From: Gemmatimonadota bacterium
GTDB taxonomy: Bacteria; Gemmatimonadota; Gemmatimonadetes; Longimicrobiales; Gaopeijiaceae
Length of the DNA stretch: 36,889 bases
Direction of reading: 5' to 3'
Assembly: GCA_003248075.1 (NCBI GenBank)
Contig: QJYK01000293.1
Span: 1-36,889, forward strand
The translations under genes and the position numbers were made by a program. Positions 1 through 7,032 of the stretch are shown one piece after another. The notes under the pieces are model-generated. The model was not told where the DNA came from, did not search any database, and was given only the letters and a program-made list of their open reading frames with translations. Position 1 is the first letter of the stretch. Every line of letters starts with the position of its first letter.

Positions 1-1
1 G

Positions 2-139
2 TCGATCACGGACCCGATCGCCGAGGGTCTGGTTCGAGAGGACGGCCTCCTGCTATATCCGGTCCGCGACGACATCCCGATCATGCTGATCGACGAGGCC
101 CTGGATCTGGAAGGGATTGCCACCCAGCCGCGTCAGTGA
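2..139 (+). CDS. Trm112/YcaR-like small protein, 3' end only
   Basis: The reading frame is open from the left edge and ends at TGA 137-139, so only the last 45 residues are present. They contain the motif YPVRDDIPIMLIDEA, which closely matches the C-terminal half of the Trm112/YcaR (UPF0434) family, where a 'FP-R-D-G-I-P-V-L-L' strand is diagnostic. The N-terminal zinc-binding cysteines would lie outside the window, so zinc binding cannot be checked. Eukaryotic Trm112 activates methyltransferases; the bacterial role is unclear. The stop lies 28 bases before the next gene on the same strand, so this may be the upstream neighbour of the oxidase operon. Confidence 0.75.
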   Translation, partial: SITDPIAEGLVREDGLLLYPVRDDIPIMLIDEALDLEGIATQPRQ

Positions 140-167
140 CGACAAACCCAGAAGCAGCCAGGTACGG

Positions 168-809
168 ATGATGCCATCACTTCGGAGCGCCGCGGTTTCG
201 GCCGGGCTCTGCCTCGCGGCCGTTCTCGGCGCCTGCAACCGAGCGCCACCGACCCCCGGAATGGCCCGTGGAGAGGCGCTGTTCGACACCTGTGTTCCGT
301 GTCATGGGGCAGAGGGCCATGGGAACCGTGAGCTGGGCGCTCCAAACATCGGAGGCCTTCCCCAGTGGTACGTCGAGGCCCAGCTCCGGAAGTTCCAGCT
401 GGGGCATCGGGGCGCCAATCCTTTCGACACCGTCGGCCTCCGGATGAAGTCCATGTCGCTGGCGCTCGACCTGGAGGGTGATCTCGAGTCGGTGGCGCAG
501 TATGTGGCTTCGATGGCTCGAACACGCTCGGCTCCCGTGCTCACAGGGGACGCCCGCGCGGGCCAGACCAGCTACCAGGTGTGTGTCGCGTGCCATGGGC
601 CGTCGGGCCAGGGGATCGAGGCGGTGAACTCGCCACCGCTGGCAGGCCAGTCGGATTGGTACCTGCTGGCCCAGCTCGAGAAGTTCAAGAAGGGCTGGCG
701 GGGCACGAATCCCGAAGATATCAGCGGTGCGACGATGCGACCCAATGCCATGATCCTCGACGAGACGGCGATGGCGAACGTGATCGCCTACATCCAGACC
801 CTGCAGTAG
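168..809 (+). CDS. Dihaem cytochrome c4-like lipoprotein
   Basis: This is a 213-residue exported electron carrier. A short signal peptide ends in a lipobox (V-L-G-A-C, lipidated Cys23), so the protein should be anchored by lipid on the outer face of a membrane. Two class I haem sites are visible: C42-V-P-C45-H46 and C139-V-A-C142-H143. The likely distal ligands are methionines near 93-96 and 190-195. Each half carries the W-Y-x3-Q-L-x-K-F signature typical of the c4/c553 family, so the protein looks like an internal duplication. I chose ATG 168 (followed by a second ATG) because an AGG-containing ribosome site precedes it and the signal peptide starts there. It is the first gene of the oxidase operon and probably donates electrons to CuA or to the cytochrome domain of the subunit IV fusion. 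Confidence 0.9.
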   Translation: MMPSLRSAAVSAGLCLAAVLGACNRAPPTPGMARGEALFDTCVPCHGAEGHGNRELGAPNIGGLPQWYVEAQLRKFQLGHRGANPFDTVGLRMKSMSLALDLEGDLESVAQYVASMARTRSAPVLTGDARAGQTSYQVCVACHGPSGQGIEAVNSPPLAGQSDWYLLAQLEKFKKGWRGTNPEDISGATMRPNAMILDETAMANVIAYIQTLQ

Positions 810-823
810 GCGCGATACCAAAA

Positions 824-988
824 ATGACCGAGGAAACCACGGTGCCGGCACCCTCGTCCGCAGCCAACGTCCCTGCGGTTCCGCCGGATGACGAGAACCC
901 GGCGCTGATCGACGCACACAAGACGTTCGTCATCACGGTGATCTCCGCCGCGCTTTTCATCGGCGCGGTGTTCGTCTTCGTCCTCTGA
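824..988 (+). CDS. Small single-pass membrane protein of the oxidase operon
   Basis: The predicted protein has 54 residues. Residues 1-33 are hydrophilic and rich in Pro, Ala and Glu/Asp. Residues 34-54 form one hydrophobic helix that ends the protein (T-F-V-I-T-V-I-S ... F-V-F-V-L). It sits between the cytochrome c4-like gene and coxB, 14 bases after the former and 21 before the latter, all on the same strand, so co-transcription is likely. Single-helix accessory subunits of similar size exist in other haem-copper oxidases (for example subunit IIa of ba3 oxidase), but I see no sequence match. A role as an oxidase accessory or assembly subunit is inferred from position only. Confidence 0.6.
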   Translation: MTEETTVPAPSSAANVPAVPPDDENPALIDAHKTFVITVISAALFIGAVFVFVL

Positions 989-1009
989 CAGTCGGATCGG
1001 ACCGAAACG

Positions 1010-1684
1010 ATGGAAACGCTGCTGATCCAAGCCTCCTCGTACGCGGCGAGCATCGATGGACTCATCCTGCTCGTGCTCGTGCTGACCGGCTTCTGGTTCG
1101 TCCTCGCCGAGGGGGTCTTCTTCTGGCTGATCTGGCGGTTCCGCGCGAAGCCCGGAATCAGGAGCCAGTACATCACCGGGAAGGAGAAGCACCTCAAGCG
1201 ATGGATCACGATCCCGCACGCGCTCGTGCTGGTGTGCGACGTATTCATCATCATCGGGGCGGTCCGCGTCTGGTACGACGTCAAGCAGCACCTTCCCCAG
1301 CCTGACTACACCGTGCGCGTTATCGGCCAGCAGTGGGCCTGGGTGTTCCAGCACCCCGGCTCGGACGGGGACCTGGACACCGCGGACGACATCTACACGA
1401 CGGATGACCTATTCGTCGAGAACGACAAGACGTATCACTTCCAGTTGACGTCTCGAGACGTGCTCCACGACTTCTCGGTCCCGGTGTTCAGGATCAAACA
1501 GGACGCGATCCCGGGTCGGACCATCACCGGATGGTTCCATCCGATCCGGACGGGCACGCACGACATCCAGTGCGCGGAGATCTGCGGGATCGGTCATGGA
1601 GTGATGGCCGGCCGCATCCACGTCCAGAGCGCATCCGAGCACGCCGCATGGATCGCCGAGCACAGCCCCGCAAGCGCCCAGTAG
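1010..1684 (+). CDS. coxB: Cytochrome c oxidase subunit II (CuA subunit)
   Basis: The protein has 224 residues. It accepts electrons from cytochrome c at the binuclear CuA centre on the periplasmic side and passes them to haem a in subunit I. Two transmembrane helices (about 17-43 and 67-88) precede the cupredoxin domain. The CuA ligands are all visible: H153, C188, E190, C192, H196 and M199 (C-x3-C-x3-H-x2-M). The electron-entry aromatic stretch Q-Q-W-A-W (107-111) is present. There is no fused cytochrome c domain, unlike classical caa3 subunit II. Residues about 117-133 form an Asp-rich insert (D-G-D-L-D-T-A-D-D) between cupredoxin strands. coxA follows after 19 bases. Confidence 0.96.
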   Translation: METLLIQASSYAASIDGLILLVLVLTGFWFVLAEGVFFWLIWRFRAKPGIRSQYITGKEKHLKRWITIPHALVLVCDVFIIIGAVRVWYDVKQHLPQPDYTVRVIGQQWAWVFQHPGSDGDLDTADDIYTTDDLFVENDKTYHFQLTSRDVLHDFSVPVFRIKQDAIPGRTITGWFHPIRTGTHDIQCAEICGIGHGVMAGRIHVQSASEHAAWIAEHSPASAQ

Positions 1685-1703
1685 CCACCAGAGGATAGCG
1701 ACG

Positions 1704-3410
1704 ATGGCCCACGTTGCCACCGCAGAGGCCCACGCCGAGCACGACGCCCACCACCACGGGCCTCAGGGGATCCTTAAGTACATCTGGTCCACCGATCACA
1801 AGATGATCGCCATGCAATACCTGTTCACGGGTATGTTCATGGGGTTGATCGGCGGGCTGATGGCGTACGTCTTCCGGATGCAGCTGGCGTTCCCCGGCCT
1901 GCCGGTTCCGGGATTCGGCCTGGTCTCACCAGGCGAGTACAACGCGCTGGTCACCAACCATGGCACGATCATGATCTTCTGGGTGGCGATGCCGGTGCTC
2001 ATCGCCGCCTTCGGGAACTTCCTGATCCCCCTCATGATCGGCGCGGACGACATGGTCTTCCCGCGCATCAACCGGCTCTCGTATCAGATCTTCTTCATCA
2101 GCGCGGTGGTGATCCTGCTGTCCCTCGTCGTGGAGGGGGGCGGCTTCGGAGGCGCTTGGACCGCCTACCCACCGCTGTCCGCGGAGTCGCAGTACAACCT
2201 GACCCGGCTCGGGGCCTCGCTGTGGGTGCTCGCGGTCGCGCTCGAGTTCGTGGCGTTCTTGCTCGGCGGCATCAACTTCATCACGACGCTCATGAACTCC
2301 CGTGCGCCCGGGATGAAAGCCTACGACATCCCGCTGGTCTGCTGGATGATCGTGATCGCGAGCATCCTGTTCATGCTCTCGGTCGGGCCGCTCATCGCGG
2401 GCGCCGTCATGCTGTTCTTCGATCAGACGCTGGGGACGGGCTTCTACGACCCGACCCGCGGCGGCGATCCGATCCTGTGGCAGCACCTCTTCTGGTTCTT
2501 CGGTCATCCGGAAGTCTACGTGGTGCTGCTGCCCGCTATCGGCATCGTCATCGAGATCGTCGCGACGTTCGCGCGTAAGAAGCTGTTCGGATACAAGATC
2601 ATGCTTTTCACGGCGGTCGCCACCGGGGTGCTCAGCTTCTTCGTGTGGGCGCATCACCAGTTCATCGCCGGAATCGATCCGCGCATGGCCAACGTGTTCA
2701 CGGTCACGACGCTGCTGATCTCGGTGCCGATCGCCGAGCTCCTCTTCGTGATCATCGCCACGTTGTACGGCGGCTCGATACGACTGACGACGCCGATGCT
2801 GTGGGCTCTGGCCTTCGTTGCCGAGTTTCTCATCGGCGGCGTGACGGGGATCTTCCTGGGGGCATCGGGAAGCGACGTATACCTGCACGACACCTACTTC
2901 GTGCTCGCACACTTCCACTACACGTTTTTCCCCATCGCCATCATCGGGACCTTCGCGGCGATCACGTTCTGGTTCCCGAAGATGTTCGGTCGGATGATGA
3001 ACGAGACGTTGGGCAAGATTCACTTCTGGGGCACGATCATTCCGTTCAACATGATCTTCATCCCGCTCTTCGTGCTCGGTCTCGGGGGGCAGCACCGCCG
3101 TATCTACAACTTCCAGAACTTCCCCGAGCTCGCCGCCATGCAGCCGATCCGCGTCCTGGCTACGCTGTCGCTGGTGGTGATGCTGCTCTTCCAGATCCCG
3201 TTCTTCGTCAACTTCGTGCGGAGCCTGAGAAGAGGGGAGAAGGCGGGGAGGAACCCCTGGCACTCGAACACCCTGGAGTGGACCACCGAGTCGCCCCCAC
3301 CGCACGGGAACTGGCCTCCGGACCAGATGCCTGTCGTGTACCGCGGCCCGTACGAGTATGCGCACCCGGACCGCGAAGAAGACTACTGGCCCCAGAACCT
3401 TCCTGCTTGA
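1704..3410 (+). CDS. coxA: Cytochrome c oxidase subunit I (haem a / a3-CuB)
   Basis: This 568-residue, twelve-helix catalytic subunit reduces O2 to water and pumps protons. Ligands can be placed: H86 and H405 for haem a, H403 for haem a3, and H268, H317 and H318 for CuB. The cross-linked tyrosine Y272 and the helix-VI glutamate E270 lie in G-H-P-E-V-Y, the A1-type signature. The D-channel entrance D116 and N123 (D-M-V-F-P-R-I-N) are conserved. At the K-channel, where canonical A-type enzymes read V-P-T-G-I-K, this protein reads V-P-I-A-E-L (341-346): the lysine aligns with Leu346 and the preceding position is Glu345. The His-rich N-terminus (H-x2-D-A-H-H-H) is unusual. An AGAGGA ribosome site precedes ATG 1704. 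Confidence 0.97.
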   Translation: MAHVATAEAHAEHDAHHHGPQGILKYIWSTDHKMIAMQYLFTGMFMGLIGGLMAYVFRMQLAFPGLPVPGFGLVSPGEYNALVTNHGTIMIFWVAMPVLIAAFGNFLIPLMIGADDMVFPRINRLSYQIFFISAVVILLSLVVEGGGFGGAWTAYPPLSAESQYNLTRLGASLWVLAVALEFVAFLLGGINFITTLMNSRAPGMKAYDIPLVCWMIVIASILFMLSVGPLIAGAVMLFFDQTLGTGFYDPTRGGDPILWQHLFWFFGHPEVYVVLLPAIGIVIEIVATFARKKLFGYKIMLFTAVATGVLSFFVWAHHQFIAGIDPRMANVFTVTTLLISVPIAELLFVIIATLYGGSIRLTTPMLWALAFVAEFLIGGVTGIFLGASGSDVYLHDTYFVLAHFHYTFFPIAIIGTFAAITFWFPKMFGRMMNETLGKIHFWGTIIPFNMIFIPLFVLGLGGQHRRIYNFQNFPELAAMQPIRVLATLSLVVMLLFQIPFFVNFVRSLRRGEKAGRNPWHSNTLEWTTESPPPHGNWPPDQMPVVYRGPYEYAHPDREEDYWPQNLPA

Positions 3411-3421
3411 GGTCGTAGCAA

Positions 3422-3994
3422 GTGCAGAAGCCCCTCGCCACCACCCGCAGCGCCACCGGGATCCCGACCAGCCGCCTGGCCGTTTGGTGGGTCCTCGCAT
3501 CCGAGGTCGTGATCTTCGGAGGACTGCTGGCCTCGTACGTGATGCACCGCATCGGGCACCCGGAATGGGCTGCCGCGGCGTCGGTGACCAACACGTGGAT
3601 CGGAGCGTTCAATACGCTGGTGCTACTCACGTCCAGCTTCACGGCGGTGCTCGCGCACCAAGCTGCGGAGCACGGCGACGGAAAGCTGGCCGCCCGCTAC
3701 CTCACGTTCACGATCGGTGGAGCGGTGACGTTCCTCATGGTAAAGGCCTTCGAGTGGACGGAGGAGATCACCCATGGGTACACGATCACGGCCAACGGAT
3801 TCTGGTCGTTCTACTACACGGCCGCTGGCCTTCATGCCCTCCACGTCATCGCCGGCGCGATCATCATGGGGTTCGTAGCCAGAGATGCCGCGAAGGGCCG
3901 TGAGCTGCATCGTGTGGAGATCATCGGCATCTACTGGCACTTCGTGGATGTGGTCTGGATCTTCCTGTTTCCCTTGCTCTACATCGCGAAGTAG
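3422..3994 (+). CDS. coxC: Cytochrome c oxidase subunit III, short form (first copy)
   Basis: The protein has 190 residues and about five transmembrane helices, so it lacks the first two helices of the classical seven-helix subunit III. Family hallmarks are the membrane glutamate E28 in W-V-L-A-S-E-V-V-I-F, the F-E-W-T-E-E stretch, G-L-H-A-L-H-V, and the C-terminal Y-W-H-F-V-D-V-V-W-I-F-L-F-P-L-L-Y. Subunit III stabilises proton uptake into the D-channel of subunit I. The start must be GTG 3422: an in-frame TAG lies at 3416-3418, a GAGG ribosome site lies about nine bases upstream, and the next in-frame ATG would remove the first helix. It follows coxA by 11 bases. A second subunit III gene lies at 4693. 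Confidence 0.93.
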   Translation: MQKPLATTRSATGIPTSRLAVWWVLASEVVIFGGLLASYVMHRIGHPEWAAAASVTNTWIGAFNTLVLLTSSFTAVLAHQAAEHGDGKLAARYLTFTIGGAVTFLMVKAFEWTEEITHGYTITANGFWSFYYTAAGLHALHVIAGAIIMGFVARDAAKGRELHRVEIIGIYWHFVDVVWIFLFPLLYIAK

Positions 3995-4003
3995 GCGGCC
4001 GAC

Positions 4004-4696
4004 ATGTCCGAGCACAACCATCCGAACTACAAGAAGATCTACTTCACCCTGGTGGGGCTGCTCGTCGTCTCGGTGGCGGGCCCCTTCCTGGGCGTGGTAT
4101 GGGTCACGCTCATCACCGCCTTCGGCATCGCGCTCGTCAAGGCGAACATGGTCGTTCAGAACTTCATGCACCTCCGGTGGGAAAAGGGGCTCATGAAGTG
4201 GATGCTCGCCAGCTCACTCGTGCTGATGTTCCTGCTCTTCGCGGGCGTGGCCCCCGACGTGATGAGGCACACCGGGAGTGGCTGGGTGAACGATGCGGCC
4301 ATCGCGGCGACCGAGCGGGGCATCGAGGTTCACGGCGAAGAGGCCGAGCACGCGACCGAGTCCGAGCCCGTCGAGGAGACACCTGAGCCCGAGGTGGCGG
4401 CAACGCCGGCTGCCTTCGACGCAGCCGGGGCCTTCGCCACTGTGTGCTCGACTTGCCACGGTGCGAGCGGTCAAGGGGACGGGCCTGGCTCGGCTGCCCT
4501 CGACCCCAGGCCGGCGAACTTCGGAGACGCTGCGTTCTGGGCGGACAAGTCGGACGAGGAGCTGGTCCGGGCGATCCGTGAAGGCGGGGCCGCGGTCGGG
4601 AAGTCCCCCCTCATGCCGGCCTGGGGATCGCTGTACGACGAAGAACAGGCTGCCCAGATCGTCGAATATCTCAAGGCATTCCGTCCCGCTGGTTGA
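4004..4696 (+). CDS. Oxidase subunit IV fused to a monohaem cytochrome c domain
   Basis: The protein has 230 residues. Residues 8-82 match the prokaryotic subunit IV (COX4_pro/CtaF) layout: three hydrophobic helices with the K-A-N-M-V-V-Q-N-F-M-H-L motif (46-57). An acidic, Pro/Ala-rich linker (about 105-135) leads to a class I cytochrome c domain (about 138-228) with haem attachment C148-S-T-C151-H152 and a probable axial Met204 (S-P-L-M-P-A-W). Three helices place the C-terminus outside if the N-terminus is inside, consistent with a periplasmic haem domain. In textbook caa3 oxidases the fused cytochrome is on subunit II, which here has none. The gene lies between the two subunit III copies and its stop overlaps the next start. 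Confidence 0.92.
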   Translation: MSEHNHPNYKKIYFTLVGLLVVSVAGPFLGVVWVTLITAFGIALVKANMVVQNFMHLRWEKGLMKWMLASSLVLMFLLFAGVAPDVMRHTGSGWVNDAAIAATERGIEVHGEEAEHATESEPVEETPEPEVAATPAAFDAAGAFATVCSTCHGASGQGDGPGSAALDPRPANFGDAAFWADKSDEELVRAIREGGAAVGKSPLMPAWGSLYDEEQAAQIVEYLKAFRPAG

Positions 4697-5310
4697 GCCG
4701 GACCGTGACGAACCTGCCCGCCGCCCTGACGATCGACCACCGAGCCCCGGAGCCACGCCGCCCGGCGAAGCTCATCGCGGACGGGGTGCTCGGAACGCTG
4801 CTCTTCGTCTTCACCGAGGCAATGCTGTTCGCCGGCATGATCTCGGCTCACGCGATCGTCAAGTCCCAGGCGGCCGGCCAGATGTGGCCGCCGTTCGGCC
4901 AGCCCAGACTTCCAGTGGAGCGGACGGCGATCAACACCGCAGCCCTGATCGCGTCAGGGGTGCTGCTCGTGTTCGCGCATTTCGCGTTTCGCAGGAGCCG
5001 GCGGCAGGCGCTGATTCCGCTGCTCTTCTCGGTGCTTCTCGGCACCTTCTTCGTGGTCTTCCAGGGCGTGGAGTGGGCCGCGCTCCTGCAAGAGGGCCTC
5101 ACCCTCCGCTCGAGCTCGTACGGGGGGTTCTTCTACCTGATCGTGGGAACGCATGCGCTCCACGCGGTCGCTGCGATCCTCTGTCTGGCCTGGGCTTGGC
5201 TCCGCCTCCGTCGGGGCCTCCTCACCAGCGCACAGCTGGGCGCCGTGGAAGTGTTCTGGTATTTCGTGGTGCTGGTCTGGCCCGTGCTCTATCTGAAGGT
5301 GTATCTGTGA
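4693..5310 (+). CDS. Cytochrome c oxidase subunit III, short form (second copy)
   Basis: The protein has 205 residues and five predicted helices. It shares the subunit III hallmarks with the first copy: membrane glutamate E42 (F-V-F-T-E-A-M-L-F), F-Q-G-V-E-W, G-T-H-A-L-H-A and the C-terminal F-W-Y-F-V-V-L-V-W-P-V-L-Y. The N-terminus is longer and more basic/proline-rich, and the rest is clearly diverged, so this is a paralogue rather than a recent duplicate. The start is uncertain. TTG 4693 overlaps the preceding TGA, GTG 4705 is also in frame, and neither has a strong ribosome site, so translation may be coupled. It could replace or pair with the other subunit III, or act as an accessory subunit like those of nitric oxide reductases (inference). 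Confidence 0.87.
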   Translation: MSRTVTNLPAALTIDHRAPEPRRPAKLIADGVLGTLLFVFTEAMLFAGMISAHAIVKSQAAGQMWPPFGQPRLPVERTAINTAALIASGVLLVFAHFAFRRSRRQALIPLLFSVLLGTFFVVFQGVEWAALLQEGLTLRSSSYGGFFYLIVGTHALHAVAAILCLAWAWLRLRRGLLTSAQLGAVEVFWYFVVLVWPVLYLKVYL

Positions 5311-5561
5311 TGAGCAAACGCCTTGGGGTGCTTCTCGCCACCCTCGTCCTCCTCATGGTCGTCCCCGACGTCGTGTACGCGTGCCCGGTGTGCTTCGACC
5401 CGAGAGATGAGAACCGGCTCGCGTTCCTGGCGACCACCGCGTTCATGAGCCTGTTCCCACTGAGCATGGTGGGCGGCTTCGGCGTATGGCTGCGCAAGCG
5501 GGCGCGGGCGCTCAGAGGCGACGTGGCCCCGCATGACGAGGCTGGGAGCGCGGAAGACTGA
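5310..5561 (+). CDS. Small CPVC-motif membrane protein closing the oxidase operon
   Basis: The predicted protein has 83 residues. A signal-like hydrophobic N-terminus (about 5-23) is followed directly by A-C25-P-V-C28, then a second hydrophobic segment (about 37-61) and a basic, then acidic, tail. If the first segment is cleaved, the CPVC pair would be exposed outside the inner membrane just before a single anchor helix. The ATG overlaps the stop of the second subunit III gene (TGATG), indicating translational coupling. A CxxC pair next to an oxidase operon suggests a part in copper delivery or thiol redox during CuA/haem assembly, but I do not recognise a characterised family. The function is inferred from position and motif only. 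Confidence 0.72.
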   Translation: MSKRLGVLLATLVLLMVVPDVVYACPVCFDPRDENRLAFLATTAFMSLFPLSMVGGFGVWLRKRARALRGDVAPHDEAGSAED

Positions 5562-5588
5562 GGCCTCTGCGGGCCCCCCGTTGGCCTC
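5560..5588 (+). terminator. Possible terminator hairpin after the oxidase operon
   Basis: GAGGCC at 5560-5565 pairs with GGCCTC at 5583-5588, and inside it CGGG (5570-5573) pairs with CCCG (5577-5580) around a CCC loop. The hairpin starts on the stop codon of the last operon gene. No T-run follows, so it is at best a weak intrinsic terminator or an RNA-stabilising stem. Confidence 0.35.
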
Positions 5589-5683
5589 GTCCGGATGGCC
5601 GAGGGGTGCGCCGGAACCTCGGAGGGCGGCTTGTGCCGCATCGCTGCGGGCGATCATGCGCGACCTGAGCGCCGCAGGTGGGA

Positions 5684-6994
5684 ATGCGTGACTTGAGGGG
5701 CTCGCCATCCCGGGACGTCGGCCCGTTCGTCCGGTTCTACGCGCCGTTGGCGGCCACCAGCCTCCTCCTGACGTCGACCAACCCCCTGCTGGCCGCCGCC
5801 CTCGCCCGCACCAGCGACCCCGCGGTCGCGCTCTCCGGATATGGAGTGGCGTTCGCGCTCACTGGCGTTATGTACGCGCCGCTGCTCGTCTTTCAGCAGG
5901 TCGCCGCCGCCCGACTTCTTGCCGCGGGTGACCTGGCGTCGGTGCGTCGGTTCTCGGTGCTCGTGGGTCTCGTCTTCTCCGCGCTCGCCGCGGCGGTCGC
6001 ATTCACGCCGATGGGGGAGTGGGTCTTCGAGACGGTCGTGGGCGTGCGGGACGCGATCCTCGACGAGGCGCTCGAGGCCATGGTGTTCCTGTGGCCCGTT
6101 CCCCTTCTCACCGGCGTGCGGGCCTTGCACCAGGGGCGGCTGGTGGCGGGGCATCGCACGCAACCGATCGCGTCAGCCACGGCGTTGCGGACCGCCGTCT
6201 TGGCTATGGTGGCGTTCGCGCTGACCTCGACCCGTGGTGGCGCGTGGGTCGGTGCGGTGGCTTTCACCGTGGGCCTGTTCCTCGAAGTGACCGTCGTGGC
6301 CCTGGCGCATGCGCCGCTTCCCCGGAGGCCCGAGGCGACCGAGCTCGAGAGCCCGGGCGAGGACCGTCTGCTGTCCACGTCCTGGCCCCTGATGTTGAAC
6401 GTCCTCCTCTGGTGGTCGACCCCTTTGGTCATCAACTCGGTCCTGGCACGCACCCCCGAGCCGGACTGCTCCATAGCGGCATTCACGGTCGTCGAGGCGG
6501 TCGCCTGGTTCCTCACCGCACCCGTGGGCCAGATGCAGCATGCGTCGCTCGCGCTGGTCGACTCGCGGTCCGCGCACGCGCGCGTGAGGATCTTCGGCGC
6601 GACGCTCGCCGGCGTCGTTACGGTGATGCTGGCGATCCTGGCGCTGCCGTCTCTGCGCGAGTTCGTCCTGTGGACAGGCTTTCGGCTCGCTCCATCACTC
6701 CTCGAGCCTGCCGGGCTCGCCTTCCCGGTGGCCGCGCTCTATCCCATCCTCTATGGTCACCGTCAGTACCATCAGGGGCTCTTCGTGCGCGTAGGTCGAC
6801 CCGGGCTGGTGGGCACAGGCGCCGTGTTGCGCATGACGCTCATCCTGGCCGCAGCGCCCCTCCTGCTCGCTCCCATGGGTCGCAACGGCGCCCGTCTGGG
6901 CGTGACGCTCGCAGTCATCGGGCTCCTCGGTGAAGCGGTCTTTCTGGAGGTCGCGTGCCGGAGACAGGCCATCCCGCGCCTGCCCGCAGGCTGA
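5684..6994 (+). CDS. ANKH-like MOP-superfamily membrane transporter
   Basis: The protein has 436 residues and about twelve hydrophobic segments, with few charged residues in the membrane. Several stretches run parallel to vertebrate ANKH (progressive ankylosis protein, an exporter linked to ATP/pyrophosphate and citrate release), as I recall its sequence. These are the opening V-R-F-Y-A-P-L, S-G-Y-G-V-A-F-A-L, S-W-P-L-M-L (second half), A-P-V-G-Q-M, and near the C-terminus L-R-M-T-L-I-L followed by G-A-R-L-G-V and L-G-E-A-V-F-L. The fold is that of the MATE/MOP flippase superfamily. ATG 5684 is chosen for its AGGTGGGA ribosome site; an in-frame GTG lies two codons upstream. It stands alone, 122 bases after the oxidase operon and convergent with the next gene. 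The substrate is unknown. Confidence 0.78.
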   Translation: MRDLRGSPSRDVGPFVRFYAPLAATSLLLTSTNPLLAAALARTSDPAVALSGYGVAFALTGVMYAPLLVFQQVAAARLLAAGDLASVRRFSVLVGLVFSALAAAVAFTPMGEWVFETVVGVRDAILDEALEAMVFLWPVPLLTGVRALHQGRLVAGHRTQPIASATALRTAVLAMVAFALTSTRGGAWVGAVAFTVGLFLEVTVVALAHAPLPRRPEATELESPGEDRLLSTSWPLMLNVLLWWSTPLVINSVLARTPEPDCSIAAFTVVEAVAWFLTAPVGQMQHASLALVDSRSAHARVRIFGATLAGVVTVMLAILALPSLREFVLWTGFRLAPSLLEPAGLAFPVAALYPILYGHRQYHQGLFVRVGRPGLVGTGAVLRMTLILAAAPLLLAPMGRNGARLGVTLAVIGLLGEAVFLEVACRRQAIPRLPAG

Positions 6995-7032
6995 CGCGCG
7001 GCCACTGTCCGGGGTCCCCGACGGTCCCACTC

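Noticed and set aside
1926-3500. Long antisense open frame (524 codons) opposite coxA
   Set aside because: The translation is highly charged and low-complexity (R, D, E, H rich), as expected from the complement of GC-rich codons, and coxA on the other strand is unmistakable.
4453-4465. Frameshift separating a free cytochrome c gene from subunit IV
   Set aside because: The frame is continuous through a normal acidic linker and the cytochrome part has no start or ribosome site of its own, so a true fusion is the simpler reading.
7010-7020. CGGGG-T-CCCCG between the two convergent genes as a terminator
   Set aside because: A one-base loop cannot form a stable hairpin; only a palindrome remains.
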